From the NCBI GenBank assembly GCA_030844895.1, contig JAUTDX010001406.1:30171-94170 (forward strand): 64,000 bases of DNA, in the 5' to 3' direction. Below the pieces are notes generated by a model that saw only the letters and a list, made by a program, of their open reading frames with translations, searched no databases and had not been told where the DNA came from. The stretch's first letter is position 1. Every line of letters starts with the position of its first letter. Made by a program: the position numbers and the translations under genes. Below are positions 1 to 13,033 of this stretch, one piece after another. The stretch is from Ambrosia x helenae (Eukaryota > Streptophyta > Magnoliopsida > Asterales > Asteraceae).

Positions 1-1500
1 ACATCATGCCGTGAATACGAACCATAAGTAAGGCTCAGACAAAGAGCGTGTGAAACGGTTGCAGCGAAGAAATACGTTGCCGTCACATTTCACGCACTCT
101 AAGCATGTCATCATCGCCAAGAGCACATATATAAAAACATGAAATTGCATCAGAAGCAAACCTTTGTCAAGCTGCTGAGTCGTAAAACTGTAGCATGGCG
201 TTGTTATGTGGCTCAGAGCTAAAAGAAATAAATTGGCTGCAAGGCAGGTTGCAGGTTAAAAACCTACCATCGACCGCCCTTGCCATGCCATCTTCAGTAA
301 TGATCTGACCACATTCGGAACTCATCATAGCCAACCAATGCGCGGACAGGTTTTAGCATCATTCTAACATGTTATTTAAACTCCATAGTAAATTAGCAAC
401 TTGACTGACTAAATATAGGCCTCAGATGACATGACGCAGTAAACACAATGAAGAGATGCAGACGCACAATGGGAAAGCAATCGGCTGCACAGTAGTAGCG
501 GCATCATAGCCGACATCTACGTCGCATAAGCAGACAACATAGCCAATAGACACCACAGTTAACACATTCAGGTGGCTCAGGCGCATAACGGGGAGTCAAT
601 CGGTTGCGCTGCAGTAGCGCCATCACAACCGACAGCCACATCGTATACGCTGACATCATAGCCGCCTATCATTTCAAATGTTTAATACCTTACAAACACA
701 CAAAGTACCAATCACGGTTCAGAATCGTCTCGCAATTATCTATAGCCGATATTAACAAAATGAAAATACAAAATAAATACCGACAAATCTTTATTAAAAA
801 CCCACCAACATAGATTAATATGATTTTGTGCTAGAACCCATAAAACACAATTACGACTGCCACCATCTACAAATTGGTGTTCATCGCCGACATGCACAAC
901 CGTATTTAAAATCAGGAGGTTGTCACAAAAGCAAGAGGATCCAAAACAGGATACAACAGAGAACAACATGATTCAGATCTATCCTCGTCGGCCACACCGA
1001 AATCCGGTGGCCAAAAAACCCCTAAAAAACAACCAAAGCCATAAGAAATCACCATCACACTTTAATAACCACTTGGTACCAGACAAAGGGGCCGGACAGC
1101 GCCATGACTGCAACACCGGTTGCACGCTGGGAGAATAAACCTCCCGCATACCATCCGGCCTGCCATGCCAAGATACGGCCGGATCTAACCCTAAGTTGGA
1201 TGAATGTAACCAAAAATATGGTGATCGCTGCCATGCATAACCTTTTAGGGTTTCGGAGGTAGCGGGTCACCAACATCCATCCTCGACATCGTAACCCAGT
1301 CATCATCACCATGAGATGACGACGTTCTCGTCATCGTCCACCACTTTGCAAGACCCATTATACATAGGAACAGAGGAATGGGTATGGCGGTGGATATGGC
1401 GTTGGATATGGAAGCCAGAGAAAGAGACACGGGCTTCTAATGGAAACCAAATGACCACAAAACCCTCAAACACAAAGGAAATCACAAATCTGCCATAGGT
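1..1500. other. Unassigned DNA, no gene recognised
   Basis: I see no convincing coding frame. Short open frames on both strands overlap one another and match no family I know. The stretch is less AT-rich than the DNA to its right and contains one diverged duplication (461-664, listed separately). It could be the edge of an element or a gene continuing to the left of the window. Confidence 0.5.
461..664. repeat. Diverged tandem duplication, about 118-bp period
   Basis: The stretch at about 461-545 (GCACAATGGGAAAGCAATCG, then a CATAGCC end) reappears at about 579-664 with substitutions (GCATAACGGGGAGTCAATCG, again ending CATAGCC). Both copies share the order CAATCGG, TGC, GTAGCG, CATCA, CCGACA, CATAGCC. 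Only two copies are visible and no function is apparent. Confidence 0.6.
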
Positions 1501-3560
1501 TACTGTTTAAAGTAGAAGCTCTGTTATTATTATATAATTGTTTTGATAAATATAGGTCACCAACCTCTACTAAAACTTGACATAAGTTAAAAGAGTGGTC
1601 CTAACTCCCACATGTTGAAACACACTTTTCTTCAAGATGCTACTATTAAAATAACTAACACAAACAACTATTTTCGTGGTTATTCTTTTATATAATCCAT
1701 GAAGTTCTATTATACACCATTAATTACCTTGAAGCTCGAATCCTTAATCGTTTTGTACGTGACAATTTTACATATATGCATACTCCTAAGTCAAAGTGGT
1801 AAGTGGTAACCGAAATGTTTAAATTAATACTACGGAGTAATATAGTTAAACTAGTAGAAAACCCGTGAATGCGGCGGGAGCGACACTTTGCCTTATGATA
1901 CTCATTTCTTACTCGAATAAAATTTGTTGTGGCATGATTGTGGTGGATATACGTTATAAGCGCTACACATGTCTAGTAACTAACAGATTTAGCATTCAAA
2001 TTATCAAGTACTTTAAGAAACCATTGATGCAATAAACTAACATCTGAATAAAGAAAAATATGTCTTAAACATAAAAGTTCAAACTCAGTGCTAAGTGCGA
2101 ACTACCTAAATCTTGATGAGATCAATTTAGTCATACTCCTTTCAAATCTGAATAATCTCATCCATAATTTCATACCACCATTTGTCATTAAGAATGATCC
2201 TTGAAATTTCTTGTATCTCACAATGTTTGATTATTACATCTTTTGAGGATAAAAACAAAGGAAAAGATTAAATCACTATAAAAAAATACCCATTAATCTG
2301 ACACAGAAATTGTGAGGTAATGTGTAGACATTGGGTTAGAATTTCAACTTCTGATCAATCTTTATATTCTTTGGTATGTGGTCTTTGGATTAATTCGTTC
2401 TATTTAAAAGGAATGAATTAAATTAAAGAAACTCAATCAATAACCAAAAACTAAATGAAATAGTTTAGCGCATGAATAAGCTAACCTATTATTGAAAAAA
2501 TGATTACTAGTATCGGTTTTAAAAATATATTTACTGCCATTGGTTCGGTTCACCATAGTACCGGCACTCACTATAGCTTGTGATAAAAAAAAACTTTTTA
2601 ATACACCTTTTTTTTCAACTAAATGTATATCGGAATGTTGAAAAAAATAAATAAATTATAGTGTTAAAGACGTATGTTATTTAAAATATAAGGTATGAGA
2701 TTGAAACTTAAATAAAAATGAAAAATTAATTAAACCACTATAAATGAAAATGATCTATCCAAAAGGTAAAGATTAAATTAAAACAACTCAATCAATAATT
2801 GAAATCAAATGAAATAGCTTTAGCATATGAATAAGTTATCTCCTACTTCTTATTCAATGGCCACTTTCTTCCACGTTTGTTTGTTTTATCAAAATATTTA
2901 TTTAGTTCATAGCCATTTAATATATTATTTGGTTTAATCTACCTAAAATGTTAATATATAATAATATATATCTTTTTTTTATGAATAATAAAGTATGAAT
3001 TTTAGATAATATACAATGATCAAGTAATGAGAAAATATAAAATATAATCTAAAAAAAAAAAAAATTAGATAAATATTAATATCATTTTGCTAAATTCACG
3101 TTGAAGATTAGACTTGCAGAGACTCAATATTACATTATAATAAATAACCTCAACACTATTATGGATGCATGACTTGTTTTTATGATTAAAAAAATGAGTG
3201 CTAAGTAATATGTGACAACTGCCAAATTTCAGGTACTATCCGTACAGTATAATAATTAATAAAATAATATCAAAAAATAGCATGTTAGACTTAATTGGTG
3301 ATAATTAGAGTCTTTAAAAACGCATTAGCAAAGTCCAAACATTTTATAAGATTCATGGTGAATTTAGGAATTTTTGTATCGCGGAGCGATAAATTGCCCT
3401 GATTGGACATTGGTAACGACTCGGTTAACTTTAAAAAGTCTAGTTTGACCCATAATGTTTGGTTTGGCATGGAATAATATTTTTGGGATGAAAATATTAT
3501 TAAAACCAATAAAGACTATGATTGATAGTTTTAAAATTGCTATGATCTAATTGTTGCGCG
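1501..3560. other. AT-rich non-coding DNA with a weak internal duplication
   Basis: There are no credible open frames. A diverged repeat is visible: the block near 2415-2500 (AAACTCAATCAATAA, then AAATGAAATAG, then CATGAATAAG) recurs near 2769-2860 with small changes, about 355 bp apart. This suggests an old tandem duplication inside a non-autonomous element. Its left boundary may be the Helitron-like terminus at 1851. Confidence 0.45.
1851..1882 (-). mobile_element. Helitron-like 3' terminus (minus strand)
   Basis: Read on the minus strand, the sequence has a hairpin (CCCG...CGGG at about 1862-1878), then about 8 bases, then CTAG followed by T. A subterminal hairpin, CTRR and insertion 5' of T are the diagnostic 3' end of plant Helitrons. 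The element body would extend to the right of 1851. I could not locate a TC 5' end and no Rep/helicase coding is visible, so only the terminus is claimed. Confidence 0.5.
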
Positions 3561-5525
3561 TTTTAGAGTTTTAACGCGAGTACGAGACCCGGTACAGTAG
3601 GGAACCCCCTAATAAAATCAAATTAGCTAAAAATGAATATTTTTAGTTGGGGAATATTATTTTTGTCTAAATGGGTAAAAACCTTAAGTATTTAACATAT
3701 TGGGGTTTTTATAAAAATACAAGGTATGTATTTTATGTTATAAAGTTTATAAAAATATATATATAAACACACACACCCACACCCACACCCACACCCATGA
3801 CCGCCCCATCCCCACCATATTATTATTGTTATTTATTATTAATCATTATAATAAGTACAAATTCTTACATTAAAACACCAACACACTCATTCATCCTCAT
3901 TCTTACACCACACTCCTTCGCATACACTTAAGAAACTCTCCATATTCCCTTCCCTTCCCTCTCTTGACCGTAACTTCATCATCACCATCCTATATTCTTT
4001 TTTTTTTGTTAAATCTTTCACAAAAAAAAGTATGGATTATCAAGTAATGATTAGTCTTTGGTGATTTGGAAGCAAAATCTTTCAAGAAACAAGTGATTTT
4101 TAGAGAGCGAAACTATCAAAACCCACCATTTTTGAAGTGTTCATCAAGGGTGAGTTCTTGAACTAAAACTTATGTAAATCTTTCATTATTTTATGTTTTG
4201 GTTTAGTTTTTCATCAAACAATCAATGGGTTTTGAAATGGTTTTATAAAACAAACAGTGGGAATGAGAAAGTGGTAAAAAATATGGTGTATGTATGTGTG
4301 TATGTATGCGGTGAGTATGTATGTATGTATTATAGGATGGTTTTTTTGTTTCTTAGATGATTAATGATGCTTAGATCCTATGATTTTGAGAACATGCAAG
4401 AGCGTTTTTATTATGGTTTAGGATCTGATGTAAAAGGGTATTTTTGATGTTTAAGATGATCTAGATAAATGGTATAGGGATCTGATAGTTGAAATGTGGC
4501 TCAAATGATCAAGGTGTTCATGTTTGTGCATTGTTTATTGATGGGATTTGGATTATTTTAGACTTAGAAAAGATCTGATCATGAATATGATTTTAAAGGT
4601 TTTGATAAGTTTAAAATAGAGATTATTAAGCTTAACAAGGATCTACACGCTTGGGAAACCTTGCATGTACGATCAAGACGCATTTTTCGGCTTAAAACGC
4701 CAAAATACGAGCTTTTGAAAAGGATATTTCAAAACAGATTTTTATCAAGTTTTCATGACTTATTTTGATGGAAAATAATAAAGTGTTCATGAAATTCCTA
4801 ATGTAAAAACCTAAATGTATTTGCAAAAGATGTGCAAAAACGCACGTTTTCGACAAGTTTTACGCGTTAAAAACACTTATTTTCAGGTCTGATGTAAAAC
4901 AGTTTGTTTAGTGTTAAAACATGTATAAAATTCATCATTTAGGATGTATAATAGGTTTGCCATGGTAACGGGCGCTTACAGTGCAAAACTATGTGTTAAA
5001 AGTCGCCAAAATGTGATTTTTGAAACGCGTAAAGGCTAGACATTGTGGCTGTTTTAGAACAGCAAAATTGGTCCTATTTAGAGGTTTATATGCATGTCCA
5101 AGGATGTAAATTAAATTCATATAATTTACATATGTTGATATGTGACATTGGAACTTGTATGTTATGGAAATTGCTAGAACATGTCTTATTAGGCGTTAAG
5201 ACGATGTGTTAGCATGTGTAGATAAGATAATTTGGATAGATTATGTGAATCTATGTGATATATGACTCGTAAGTGAATTAATTGGATGATTTCCATAAAG
5301 CCTATGCATTCTTTAGGTAACTTGAGGTTTACTAAGAATGGCCGCGTTTGGTAGAAAACGGCTTTTTTATGGAAAACGAGTCTAACTGTAGTGACTATAT
5401 GAAGTTATGTGATACATGTGTATATTTGATTATGAACGATTGATAGGTTTACTAAGTCGAGTTATGTGGAAATTGACTTGAAACGATGTATGTGTGAACA
5501 TATAAGTTGTAAACCTAAGGGTCGG
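3561..5525 (+). mobile_element. Left part of an older LTR-retrotransposon fragment
   Basis: The region has the texture of a Ty3/gypsy LTR/leader. It has a (CACCCA)n tract at 3768-3797, a pyrimidine-rich stretch near 3940-3970 and a GGTGAGTT-like donor at about 4149. No coding is visible. It is interrupted at 5525 by the inner element. The sequence to the right of that element (from 13034) appears to be its continuation, because GTCGG at 5521-5525 and GTAGG at 13034-13038 look like a one-mismatch 5-bp target duplication. Confidence 0.45.
5281..5525 (+). repeat. Flank copy 1 of a 245-bp duplicated segment
   Basis: This is the 245 bp just left of the inner gypsy element. It is repeated at 11211-11455 with no indels and only a few substitutions (I noted three). 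The second copy sits inside the 3' end of the element, immediately before another full LTR. That is only possible if flanking DNA was copied together with the element. Confidence 0.85.
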
Positions 5526-7132
5526 TGTAACACCCTATTTTGTGATCAAATAATATAGAAATGTTTATGAAATTTATGTCTTGTGTATTATATGTGTATT
5601 ATATGATCTAGGCATGAATAGTATGATTATTTGATATATAAGAATCCAGTCGAGCCAATAGAATTATAAGAGACCGTTTAGTTAGATTAACAAAAGATAT
5701 TATATTTGACCCTACTCTATTTTAATGAAACTTGTATTTGAGCGTAGATAAAAATTAGCTCGTCTTAAGAGTATATTTGAATGTTCGTAAAACGTTATAG
5801 TTTAAAAGTTATACGAGAAAACTGTATTTGAGCGAAATTATATGATATCATATTAATAAATTAAGTCTACAAAAATCTTCATGACGAAGATTTCGCATTA
5901 GATAAGTTACTATAATACTCAATTGTACCTCTTACTCATGTATACATGTGTGCATTAGGGTGAGTATGGATATTAAGTGTAAGCTCTACATGTTATCTTA
6001 CTCATGAGGGTTACTTATATTAATAAAAAAATGAATAAATAGATAAAATAAGGGAAGTCGGTAAACCTCAAAAAAAAAAAAAAAAAAACAAAACAAAAAA
6101 CAAAACAAACGGTGAGTGTAACGATATATACGTATAGCAAGCCACTTTAAGAGTTTAGGTACTCTATTCATCATCTCGTGACAACCTCCTGGTTAGTACT
6201 CATTTGATTTGCTTTCTAATTTTGTAAGTTTTAATATTTAGATTTAGGCTAGCTAAGTATGTTATATCATACTAAGATAACGTATGAAAATTTATGGTCA
6301 TAGTCACAGTGGTTCTTGCGTAACCTAATCCTAATTTATACATAGACTGATCACCTATGTTTAAACTAGGAAAGAGTTATCTAAAGTTATCCGAAGTTAA
6401 CCATGATAATAACTAGTTAGGTGTATCGCTACCTAACCTAGGATGATGTAATTGTATCAGGACCCCGAGATAGTTCTGATTGGAATAACAAGTGTTAAGA
6501 AACTATTAAACAGGTGAGTTTTATGAATGTTTTCAAATGTGAGCATGTTTGTCCAAACTGGTAATTGTTAATATTGCACTCATGACTGTTGTACGCATGC
6601 ATATAATCTAATCACACATACACACGATATCTGTGGTCCTTTATATGTGCTGCTACGACAGGATTTGTCGATATTACACATGTGTGTAATGGGCATTGAC
6701 TGTATGATGTTGGAAGTCACAGGGGTGACACCGTCACGGGGGCCCATGTGTGGGTGCCAGCGTGGCGTAAAGGTTATAATGACATGGGCGGGTACAAGTC
6801 ATGAATGATAAACGAATGTGTTTTACAACTTGTGTGTATTCATGAACTCACCAGCATTGTCTGACGTCATTTTAAGCATGTGTCACAGGTAGTGATGGCT
6901 AGTTCTTGCGCATGATGTTTACCCCGGACCTGTATGACAAGTGGAATAGATATGCTAGTTCGTGTGTTGGATGAAAAAGTTATATACCTCCGCTAAGAAT
7001 AGTTGATAAAGTTTGTACCTTTTAAGTTTCCAACCTTTGTACCCTACAGTTTATATTAATAAAATAAGTATTTCCTTTGTAAGTTGGTATCAATTGTGTA
7101 TGGTGCATCCTTATCTGGGTATGGTTGTCACA
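5526..7132 (+). repeat. 5' LTR of the inner gypsy element
   Basis: It is 1607 bp, starts TGTAACACCC and ends GTTGTCACA directly before the primer binding site. It is near-identical to 11456-13033. Both share the doubled GTGTATTATAT word near the start, which the partial LTR at 11045 has only once. Confidence 0.85.
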
Positions 7133-7134
7133 GC

Positions 7135-7148
7135 TGGTATCAGAGCCA
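7135..7148 (+). other. Primer binding site, initiator Met tRNA
   Basis: TGGTATCAGAGCCA lies two bases after the LTR end. It is complementary to the 3' end of plant initiator methionine tRNA, as in most plant LTR retrotransposons. It fixes the 5' LTR boundary and the plus-strand orientation. Confidence 0.9.
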
Positions 7149-10100
7149 AAGGTTTTAGCGAATTAGGTATTTGGTAGGAATACCTAGGCTTCAACCTTCG
7201 AGATTAGGCCTGCCTTAGGAAATCTATATATTGACATAAGTTATGCAGATAAGGATACCTGGTAGATAAAGGACCTGATTTTATATGTAAGCATGATATA
7301 AATAACCTTTTGATATAGGAGCGACCATTGAGTTTGAATATGAACCTATTGAGGATGTAGAGTTGTTTGGAAACAAAGATGGTGACAACTGTAGTATATA
7401 AACCTTAGCGATTCTCTAAGTTTAGTACTCCTCGGGAGATAGTAGGATTATGGATTGAGACTTAGAGGACAAGAGCCATCATGATTTACTGAGGTAAAAG
7501 CTGAAAATTGGACATTATTAAATGTAGAAGTCATAAATAAGATCCCTGAGCAAGAATAAGTTGGGGTTGAAGCCCGGTGAGGATGCCAGATTGACATAAT
7601 ATAAGTCATGGACCTAGGGAGGGTGCTAGATTGACTTAAGGTGTCATGGACCCGGTGAGGGCAATAAACTTATTTGTCTATGTGCTACATTTGAAAACGT
7701 GTTGCATTATGTATATTACGTAAAATAGCTAGTGTAGTTGCTTATAAACGTGTAAAATATTGAAGTAGTATTTTCTTGGAAACTTAGAAAGTGTCGACTG
7801 AACCATCCATTAATATTAATTGTTATCCTTGCCCGCATGTTGACCCCGCCTGTCATGCCAAACTAGAAAAATTAGGCCATAACTCGATCGATTGAATAGC
7901 CATCCTAGTCGCGAAATCCTCCCAAACATACAGAGACAAAAACTTCATAGTACAGCATGACCAATTGTATCCGATGGAAACTATTTTGGAATAATCAATT
8001 GCCTAGAAATGGACAGAGTTATGTTTGTTGTTCATGCGTTTAAAGATGGGGCATTATTTTGGTGGAGGATATAGAAACAAACCTGAGGCAACGATTTGGC
8101 GGATAGTTTAACCTGGAAGGTATTATTAGGATCGTTTACTTAATACTTATGTCGTCCAAGGAAATAGGCAAAACTGAAAATAAGTTTATGTATCTTGAGC
8201 TTGGGAATAAGACATTCCATGAATTTATCACCAAGAGGTCTCGACAAGTTCCTGGCAACAAAATCATGTTATCATATTCATTTGGAGGATGCCTATAAAA
8301 TACTTCATATTCATTAAGGCAACCAAACCAACTACATATTCTGAGACGATAGACGTCGAGCAACCATCACCACGACCTAGCAATAGAAAACCCCAGATCA
8401 TGCCCCTAAGATAAATTGGGACAATCATCAGAAGAATAGGAAATTCATTTTTGAGATGTTAAGAGGCAATGTGGACCCCACCTTAGTGTCTGATATGTAG
8501 AAAAGAACATTTCAACCCATGTCACGAGTTAGTAAGTGGAAATTATACGACCGTGGACACACCATCGTGACTATGGAAAACCCTATAGGTGTTTTGAATG
8601 TAGGAAGAGAGACATGGCTTTTTAAGGATGACTAAACCCTAAGATACAATAGAAGGAATGACTTAATAGAGTAAGAGGGAAAGCTTTTCTCGTACCAACT
8701 AAAGAGTTCGTAGGAACCCTGACATGACCATGGGTATATTCCTCCTAAAAATCTTATATGCTAGTACTAGTGCAGATAGAAGTTTTATATATGAGCAATT
8801 TAGAGTTTTGATTAATCAGATTCTTTGTAAGTTAGATAAACCCTTATAGCAAAACTAGCAGATGGAATGGAAGAAGAAATTGGAAATGTTATTAAGGATT
8901 GCAGTATCCAGTTAGTAATACCTCGATACCCATAGAGTTGCTGTCAATGAAACTTGGAGAATTTGATGTAGTAATGGAGATGAATGAGTTAACTAAGTGT
9001 CAAGCTCAGTTATTGTGCGTTAGGAAGCAGATTCAAATTAAGGACCTTCAAGGTGAAATTGCGAAAAAATTCATAAGGAAGATCGTAGTAAACCCATAAG
9101 TTTTGTCACTAGTCTAAAAAGCATCTAAGTGTATTCAGAAGGACCATCTGGCTTATTTAGTGTATGCCTTGGAAACTAAGGAAGAAAGAAGCTTGAAGAG
9201 ATACCAATAGTATTCGAATTTCATGGAGTGTTCTCTAAGGATCTCCCGGGACTACCACCTGCTAGGAAAATTGAATTTAGAACTGACTTGATTTCCGGAG
9301 CAACCCTATTGCTAAAGCCCCATATCACCTCGCCCCGATTGAGATGAAAGAGTTGAGAAACCAATTCCAAAAATTATTAGATAAAGGATTTGTACTTGGC
9401 CTGGGGAGAGCGTCTATTCTCTTTGTTAAAAAGAAGGATGGTCCAATGAAAATGTGGATTAGTTATAGAGATATAAACAAGATCCTGACAAAGAATCGAT
9501 ACCCACTCCCAAGGATTGAAGATATGTTTGATCAGTTAAAGGTGCAAATTACTTCTCAAAGTCGAAGATAGACTTAAGGTCCAGATACCATCAGTTGAAG
9601 GTGAGATAGGAAGACCGCCTTTAGGACAAGGCATGGTCATTACAAATTTCCAGTGATGCTTTTTGGCCTCACTAATGCATTAGACACCTTTGTGAACCTT
9701 ATAAACCAAACTTGTGAACCATACCCCATTCACTTAGTAATCACCTTCATAATTCTCATCTACTCCAAGAGAGGAAACATAGACATATCGATACCATTCT
9801 TAAGTTGCTAAGGGATAAAATGAAATATTAAGATTACACAATAGGGTATGAATACCTATTGGAGAAGGCTAAGGTGTAAAGTGACATAAAAATCACATAG
9901 ATATAATTATGCTCTATCAGTAAGTGTATATACAAATACCTGACTTGCTTACGAGTTAAATAGAACATCAATAGCCTTCATGATATTTTAGTAAACTTCC
10001 ACAAACTAAGTCTGGGCATGATACCATTTGAGTTATAGTAGATAGATTAATTAAGACTGCTCACTTCATCGCAACACGGGAAGATTATAAGATGGGAAAA

Positions 10101-11028
10101 TATACGAAGAATATGTCAAGGAAATTGTCACCCGTCATGAAATACCTATACCCTTCATAATAGATAGAGATAGCCGTTTACATCAGTATTCTGGCACGAC
10201 TTCCGAAAGAAGTAAATTTAAGAATGACACAAAATCCATATACTGATCGATAAAGTAAACGGACAATTTAGACCCTTGAAGACATGCTTAGGACATGCGT
10301 AAGACTTTGGTGGCAGGGGAATGAACACTTACCTTTGATAGCATTTTCTTATAACAATAGTTATCGTTAGAGTATCCAGGCCGCCCATATTGTGGCATTA
10401 TTATGTTAGATGTTTTCGACCATCCGTTTGTTAGTCTGATATCGATAGCCATCCCTTAGATGGTCCCGAGATTATTAAGGCAACTACAAATAAGATCCTA
10501 CAAATATGAGAATAGATAGAAAGTTGCGAGATATAGAGAAAAGTATTATGGCGACAAAAGAAAGTACGATCAGAATTTCATGTAGGTGATATGGTACCAT
10601 CTAAGGTCTTGCCTTGGAAATGCATAATTCGGTTTAAGAAGAAAGGAAAACTAAGCCCACGATATATTGGACCATTTGATATAATTGAAATAATTGGTCC
10701 AGTAGCATATAAGTTAAAACTGCCAGAGGAGTTACAAGGAATACATGATACGTTCCTCACTTCCACGTGTCCAACATAAGAAAACGTTTGGCGGATGAAT
10801 CACTTAAGATGTCTTGGCCAGAAGTCCAGATCAATGACAAGTTGAACTTCACGGAACGTCCCATTCAAATTGTAGATTGACAAGTGAAGAAACTAAGAAA
10901 TCGAGAGATTCCGCTAGTAAGAGTCAAGTGGGATGCAAGGAGAGGACATGAAGAAACTTGGGAAAAGGAAGACGAGATGAAACAGAAATACCCGTAACTC
11001 TTCACCTAAATTTGCGAATGAAATTTCT
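7149..11028 (+). pseudogene. Decayed gag-pol of Ty3/gypsy element
   Basis: Recognisable fragments occur in order in shifting frames. There is a gag-like FKDGALFWW block near 8040. Near 9200-9300 there is a start of the pol polyprotein with a FHGVFSKDLPGLPPARKIEF block. At 9344-9571 there is a reverse transcriptase N-part (KKKDGPMKMWISYRDIN, then YPLPRIEDMFDQL). Integrase core remnants lie around 10020-10450, and the integrase C-terminus lies at 10591-10779. A chromodomain-like remnant follows near 10860-10990 (VRVKWDARRGHEETWE). Many stops and frame shifts are present, and the stretch between reverse transcriptase and integrase is too short to hold RNase H. It cannot encode working enzymes. 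Confidence 0.8.
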
Positions 11029-11044
11029 ATAAGGTGGGGAGAGT
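11029..11044 (+). other. Polypurine tract
   Basis: A purine-rich run (AAGGTGGGGAGAG) lies immediately before the TGTAACACC start of the 3' LTR sequence at 11045. This is the expected plus-strand primer position. Confidence 0.75.
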
Positions 11045-11210
11045 TGTAACACCCCATTTTGTGATCAAATAAAATAGAAACGTTTATGAAATTTATGCCG
11101 TGTGTATTATATGATCTAGGCATGAATAGTATGATTATTTGATATATAAGAATCTAGTCGAGCCAATAGTAATATAAGAGACCGTTTAGTTAGATTAACA
11201 AAAGATATTA
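11045..11210 (+). repeat. Truncated 3' LTR (first 166 bp)
   Basis: It matches the start of the 5' LTR, then stops at ATTA (11207-11210) and continues into a copy of the element's left flank. ATTA is present at both parent sites (in the LTR and at 5277-5280), so the junction has 4-bp microhomology. Its sequence differs from the other two LTR copies at positions where those two agree. Confidence 0.8.
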
Positions 11211-11455
11211 ATTGGATGATTTCCATAAAGCCTATGCATTCTTTAGGTAACTTGAGGTTTACTAAGAATGGCCGCGTTTGGTAGAAAACGGCTTTTTTAT
11301 GGAAAACGAGTCTAAGTGTAGTGACTATGTGAAGTTATGTGCTACATGTGTATATTTGATTATGAACGATTGATAGGTTTACTAAGTCGAGTTATGTGGA
11401 AATTGACTTGAAACGATGTATGTGTGAACATATAAGTTGTAAACCTAAGGGTCGG
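11211..11455 (+). repeat. Flank copy 2 of the 245-bp duplicated segment
   Basis: This is a copy of 5281-5525, the DNA outside the left end of the element, now found inside its right end between a truncated and a complete LTR. Confidence 0.85.
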
Positions 11456-13033
11456 TGTAACACCCCATTTTGTGATAAAATAAAATAGAAATGTTTATGA
11501 AATTTATGTCGTGTGTATTATATGTGTATTATATGATCTAGGCATGAATAGTATGATTATTTGATATATAAGAATCCAGTCGAGCCAATAATATTATAAG
11601 AGACCGTTTAGTTAGATTAACAAAAGATATTATATTTGACCCTACTCTATTTTAATGAAACTTAGGTCAAAGCGTAGATAAAAATTAGCTCGTCTTAAAA
11701 GTAATTTTGAAAGTTCGTAAAACGTTATAGTTTAAAAGTTATACGAGAAAACTGTATTTGAGCGAAATTATATGATATCATATTAATAAATTAAGTCTAC
11801 AATAATCTTCATGACAAAGATTTCGCATAAGATAAGTTACTGTAATATTCAATTGTACTCTTACTCATGTATACATGTGTGCATTAGGGTGAGTATCGAT
11901 ATTAAGTGTAAGCTCTACATGTTATCTTACTCATGAAGGTGTCTTATATCAATAAAAATAATGAATAAATAGATAAAATAAGGGAAGTCGGTAAACCTCA
12001 AAAAAAAAATTTAAATAAAAACCAACAGTGCGTGTAACGATATATACGTATAGCAAGCCACTTTAAGAGTTTAGGTACTCTATTCATCGTGCCAACCTCC
12101 TATTTAGTACTCATTTGATTTGCTTTCTAATTTTGTAAGTTTTAATATTTAGATTTAGGCTAGCTAAGTATGTTATATCATACTAAGATAGCATATGAAA
12201 ATTTATGGTCGTAGTCAAGGTGGTTCTTGGGTAACCTAATCCTAATTTATACATAGACTGATCACCTATGTTTAAACTAGGAAAAAGTTATCCATAGTTA
12301 ACCATGATAATAACTAGTTAGGTGTACGATTACTTAACCTAGGATGATGTAATTGTATCAGGACCCCGAGATAGTTCTGATTGGAATAGCAAGTGTTAAG
12401 CAGCTATTAAACAGGAGAGTTTTATAAATGTTTTCAAATGTGAGCATGCTTGTCCAAACTGGTAATTGTTAATATTGCACTCATGACTGTTGTACGCATG
12501 CATATAATCTAATCACACACACACACGATATATGTTGTCCCTTATACGTGCTGCTTCGGCAGGATTTGTCGGTATTACACCTGTGTGTAATGGGCATTGA
12601 CTGTATGATGTTGGAAGTCACAGGGGTGACACCGTCACGGGGGGCCATGCGTGGGTGCCAGCATGGTGTAAAGGTTATAATGACATGGGCGGGTACAAGT
12701 CATGAATGATAAACGAATGTGTTTTACAACTTGTGTATATTCATGAACTCACCAGCATTGTCTGACGTCATTTTAAGCATGTGTCACAGGTAGTGATGGC
12801 TAGTTCTTGCGCATGATGTTTACCCCGGACCCCTATGACAAGTGGAATAGATATGCTAGTTCATGTGTTGGATGAAAAAGTTCTATACCTTCGCTAAGAA
12901 TAGTTGATAAAGTTTGTACTTTTTAAGTTTCCAACCTTTGTACCCTACAGTTTATATTAATAAAATAAGTATTTCCTTTGTAAGTTGGTATCAATTGTGT
13001 ATGGTGCATCCTTATCTGGGTGTGGTTGTCATA
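11456..13033 (+). repeat. Complete second LTR (solo-LTR-like)
   Basis: It is 1578 bp, starts TGTAACACCCC and ends GTTGTCATA (one change from the TCACA of the 5' LTR). It is followed by GTAGG, a one-mismatch match to GTCGG before the 5' LTR. Because it is preceded by flank DNA rather than a polypurine tract, it reads as a solo LTR left by recombination within a tandem duplicate. Confidence 0.8.

Larger units (their letters stand above)
5526..13033 (+). mobile_element. Decayed Ty3/gypsy chromovirus (Tekay/Del-like) with rearranged 3' end
   Basis: A full LTR retrotransposon layout is visible: TG...CA LTR (5526-7132), initiator-Met primer site, decayed gag-pol, polypurine tract, then LTR sequence starting again with TGTAACACC. 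Pol remnants include reverse transcriptase and an integrase C-terminus with a GKLSPRYIGPF block followed by a chromodomain-like end, typical of Tekay/Del chromoviruses. The internal region is only about 3.9 kb, so part of pol is missing. The 3' end is LTR(166 bp)-flank(245 bp)-LTR(1578 bp) rather than a single LTR. Confidence 0.8.

Noticed and set aside
1055..1430. Overlapping short frames on the minus strand
   Set aside because: No start context, domain or splice support; two frames overlap the same DNA.
3768..3797. (CACCCA)n as interstitial telomeric repeat
   Set aside because: The unit is not the plant telomere CCCTAAA; it is a simple repeat in an LTR-like region.
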